A stretch of 33,832 bases of DNA, taken from assembly GCF_009646335.1 (NCBI RefSeq), contig NZ_WJBU01000030.1, forward strand, positions 1 through 33,832, read 5' to 3'. Numbering within the stretch: position 1 is the first letter of the stretch; each line of letters starts with the position of its first letter. The DNA is from Caenimonas koreensis DSM 17982 (lineage in GTDB: Bacteria > Pseudomonadota > Gammaproteobacteria > Burkholderiales > Burkholderiaceae_C). This document shows, piece after piece, positions 31,976 through 33,832 of this stretch. The position numbers and the translations under genes are program-made. The notes below the pieces were generated by a model that saw nothing but the letters and a program-made list of their open reading frames with translations, searched no databases and was not told where the DNA came from.

Positions 31976-32971
31976 ATGAACATCGAAACCCCCCCTTCCC
32001 CTCAAGCCGTCAGCCGCCGGCGGCTGCTCGCGGCCACCGCGGCGGCCGTCGGCTTCGGCGCCGTGGCGCCGGCGCGCGCGCAAGCCGCATGGAGACCGTC
32101 CGGCCCGGTCAAGCTGATCGTCACCTTTCCGCCGGGCGGCGCGACCGACATCCTCACGCGCATGATCGCGCCGGGCCTGGCCGAGTACCTGCGGCAGACG
32201 GTGGTCGTCGAGAACCGGCCGGGCGCCACCGGCTCCATCGGGTCCGGCCACGTCTACGCCGCGCCGCCCGACGGCACCACGCTCCTGATCGGCGCTCCCG
32301 ATGCGCTCTCGATCTTTCCGAAACTCTCGAAGACGACGTACGACCCCAACAAGTTCGTTCCGCTGGCTCCACTGGGCTCCACGTCGTTCATTCTTCTCGC
32401 AAGACCCGGCCTGCCTGCGACGAATCTGCAGGAGCTCATCGCGCTCGCACGCAAGCAGCGGCTGACCATCGCCAATGCCGGCACCGGCGGTAGCGGCCAC
32501 CTCGTCTCGATTGCCTTCTGCCAGGCCGCCGGCATCGCCGAAGCGACGCACGTGCCGCACGCCGGGATGAAGCCGGCGCTGCAGGGCCTGATGGGCGACC
32601 ACTATGACGTGATGTTCTCCGTGGTGGCCGGCTCGACTTCGTTCCGGTCGAAGCTGAAGTTCCTGGGCGTCACATCGGTCGAGCGTGTCGGTGCGGTTCC
32701 CGATGTGCCGACCTTCGCCGAGCAGGGCCTGCCCATGCAGAACGAAAACTGGATCGGCGTCCTCGCCCCGCCCCAGACGCCGGCATCCGTGGCCGCGGAG
32801 CTGGCCAAGGCGATCGCGGTCGTTTCCGGCACGCCCGCCTACAAGGCCAAGGCAAGTGAACTCGGGTTCGTCGCGCCGACGATGACGCATCGCGAATTCG
32901 GCCAGTATTACGAGCAGGACATCCGCAAGTGGTCCGAGGTGATCCGCACTTCGAAGGTGAAGCTCGACTGA
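31976..32971 (+). CDS. Bug/TctC-family periplasmic binding protein with Tat signal
   Basis: A 331-residue binding protein of the same family as the one at 21276. The N-terminus carries a twin-arginine signal (SRRRLLAATAAAVGFG, cleavage near ARAQA), so it is exported folded. Family motifs PVKLIVTFPPGGATDILTR and VVVENRPGATGS are present, and NAGTGGSGHLVS marks the ligand-binding loop. No transporter membrane genes accompany it. It is separated from the MalT-like gene by 161 bp and probably has its own promoter, a plausible target of that regulator. Beyond it, 32972-33083 shows no complete gene before the transposon end. Confidence 0.88.
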   Translation: MNIETPPSPQAVSRRRLLAATAAAVGFGAVAPARAQAAWRPSGPVKLIVTFPPGGATDILTRMIAPGLAEYLRQTVVVENRPGATGSIGSGHVYAAPPDGTTLLIGAPDALSIFPKLSKTTYDPNKFVPLAPLGSTSFILLARPGLPATNLQELIALARKQRLTIANAGTGGSGHLVSIAFCQAAGIAEATHVPHAGMKPALQGLMGDHYDVMFSVVAGSTSFRSKLKFLGVTSVERVGAVPDVPTFAEQGLPMQNENWIGVLAPPQTPASVAAELAKAIAVVSGTPAYKAKASELGFVAPTMTHREFGQYYEQDIRKWSEVIRTSKVKLD

Positions 32972-33083
32972 TCGCCACGGGCCGCCAGGGTCTCGATCAC
33001 CTTGTGTTCGACGACCCCGATGCGATCGGCCGGAACACCGGCGTGCGCGCTCCGTTGGTTTCATCGCGGAAAGCAAGCTCCAC

Positions 33084-33121
33084 GGGGTCCTTTTGATTTC
33101 AGTGCAGAAAGTGACGGTTCG
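33084..33121 (+). repeat. Tn3-family terminal inverted repeat (right edge)
   Basis: This 38-bp end begins GGGGTCCTTTTGATTTCAGT and finishes GACGGTTCG. It matches the left-edge repeat at 34 of 38 bases. The outer GGGG end faces left, toward the cargo, and the transposase gene lies 125 bp inside. It resembles, from memory, the ends of IS1071, but this was not verified. The interval 33122-33245 is the non-coding stretch after the transposase stop. Confidence 0.8.
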
Positions 33122-33245
33122 TGCCTCCCCGCAGAGCGAGCATTGGCACGGGGTCGGCGCCAGTAGCACGCGCAAGTGCTTGTCACGCCTTGAGTTTCTG
33201 TTGGTCTCCCGATCGGCCGCTGAGGGCTTGTTTGCGTGGTCGATT

Positions 33246-33832
33246 TCAGCCGCCAGCACTCGTTTTCGCTGCAGTTTGTGACGGCAGGATCTGACCGGCG
33301 TAGCGCTCCAGCGGGAATCGGAAGACGCCGCGCAGGTTGATGCCCTCCAGCCGCGTCGGTGCGATGCGCCCGGTCAGCTCCGGCGGCACGATCTGGCGCC
33401 TGTTGGCCCACCGGTCCAGTACCGCCTGCATCTGCGCCGTGTTCCATGCCATCACGATGTTGGCCAGCAGGCTCAAGGCGTCGGCCACGGCTTGCATCTC
33501 GTCCGCACGCCGGGCCTGGGCCGGCCCTACACGGCCCGTGTAAATCGCACGCTTGAGTGCGTTCACCGCCTCGCCCCGGTTAAGAACCCGGCGCAGCTCC
33601 CTGCGGAAGCCGGCATTGACGAAGTAGTCCGCCAGGAAGGCCGTCCTGAGCAGCTTGCCCAGCTGCACACCGGCGTCGTAGATCGGGTCTCCTCTGGCGG
33701 CCGCCCCGAACCTGGCCAGCGCCGTCACCGCACTGGCGTGACCTGTCTGCACCGAGGCCGCCAGATGCACCAGCTGGTCCCAATGAGCTTCGATCAGTGT
33801 CGTGTCCACGCTGGCCTCACACACGGCGGCGA
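33246..33832 (-). CDS. tnpA: Tn3-family transposase, C-terminal part (runs off window)
   Basis: The last roughly 195 residues of a Tn3-family TnpA, continuing beyond the right edge (frame open to 33832; the GTG at 33824 is internal). The segment DPIYDAGVQLGKLLRTAFLA, then FRRELRRVLNRGEAVNALKRAI, is the conserved C-terminal region; the Glu in LNRGEA is the third catalytic acidic residue. It continues with MQAVADALSLLANIVMAWNT and ends near ILPSQ. The stop lies 125 bp from the terminal repeat, in the expected place. TnpA cuts the 38-bp ends and drives replicative transposition. Completeness cannot be judged. Confidence 0.9.
   Translation of the reverse strand, partial: AAVCEASVDTTLIEAHWDQLVHLAASVQTGHASAVTALARFGAAARGDPIYDAGVQLGKLLRTAFLADYFVNAGFRRELRRVLNRGEAVNALKRAIYTGRVGPAQARRADEMQAVADALSLLANIVMAWNTAQMQAVLDRWANRRQIVPPELTGRIAPTRLEGINLRGVFRFPLERYAGQILPSQTAAKTSAGG

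Larger units (their letters stand above)
128..33083. mobile_element. Cargo segment bracketed by two Tn3-like ends (putative composite element)
   Basis: The two 38-bp Tn3-type ends at the window edges point their outer GGGG termini at each other, so everything between them sits between two Tn3-like elements. IS1071-flanked composite transposons carrying catabolic genes are well known in Burkholderiales, and the content here (aromatic catabolism plus a DNA-processing module) fits that pattern. The bases next to the two ends (cggca after the left end, tccac before the right) do not match each other, but each would be one half of its own element's target duplication, so no match is expected. Whether the whole segment moves as a unit cannot be decided here. 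Confidence 0.4.

Noticed and set aside
32972..33083. Possible remnant of a truncated gene next to the right Tn3 end
   Set aside because: Open in more than one frame, but only about 110 bp long and without a recognisable family signature, so no gene fragment can be named.

Overview
The window is uniformly GC-rich, with tightly packed, often overlapping genes. Gene content (Bug/TctC binding proteins, an aromatic-degradation cluster, Tn3-, IS21- and IS256-type elements) points to a betaproteobacterium of the Burkholderiales, either on a plasmid or in a mobile chromosomal island. No rRNA, tRNA or CRISPR array was seen.

Layout. Both edges carry 38-bp Tn3-family terminal repeats (90-127 and 33084-33121; 34 of 38 bases match) whose outer GGGG ends face each other. 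The right one belongs to an element whose transposase C-terminus runs off the window (33246-33832, minus). The roughly 33 kb between them therefore looks like cargo between two Tn3-like (IS1071-like) elements. From the left come a TPR membrane protein with a transposon-derived 5' end, a membrane protein, a second membrane protein and a small lipoprotein (to 2713). A large unknown minus-strand gene follows (2960-4732).

The most unusual part is 5047-13448, a plus-strand run of ten genes: two unknown proteins, a NYN/PIN-like nuclease, a protein with an internal duplication, a tyrosine-recombinase-fold protein that has lost its catalytic residues, a beta-class DNA methyltransferase with an altered SAM motif, another unknown, a DUF5710-ExoVII large-subunit fusion, an ExoVII small subunit, and an ERCC4-HhH nuclease. 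Several starts overlap the preceding stop. This looks like a DNA-processing module (mobile-element maintenance or defence); I do not recognise it as a named system. A PDZ protein (13474-14088, minus) closes it.

At 14172-18213 lies an IS256-family element that is itself interrupted by a complete IS21-family element (14836-17444). Both insertions have clear target duplications, and removing the IS21 copy restores an in-frame 398-residue transposase.

From 18512 to 32971 is a catabolic region: a VOC dioxygenase-like protein, a LuxR regulator on the minus strand, then a tight operon (20046-31814) of alpha/beta hydrolase, Bug binding protein, acyl-CoA ligase, SCP2-type thiolase, fumarylacetoacetase-family hydrolase, FAD aromatic hydroxylase, maleate-isomerase-like protein, FMN reductase and a MalT-type regulator, followed by a second Bug protein with a Tat signal. 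The families suggest side-chain trimming and hydroxylation of an aromatic acid or ester, ring cleavage to a maleyl-type intermediate, hydrolysis, and isomerisation of maleate to fumarate. The actual substrate is not visible in the sequence.
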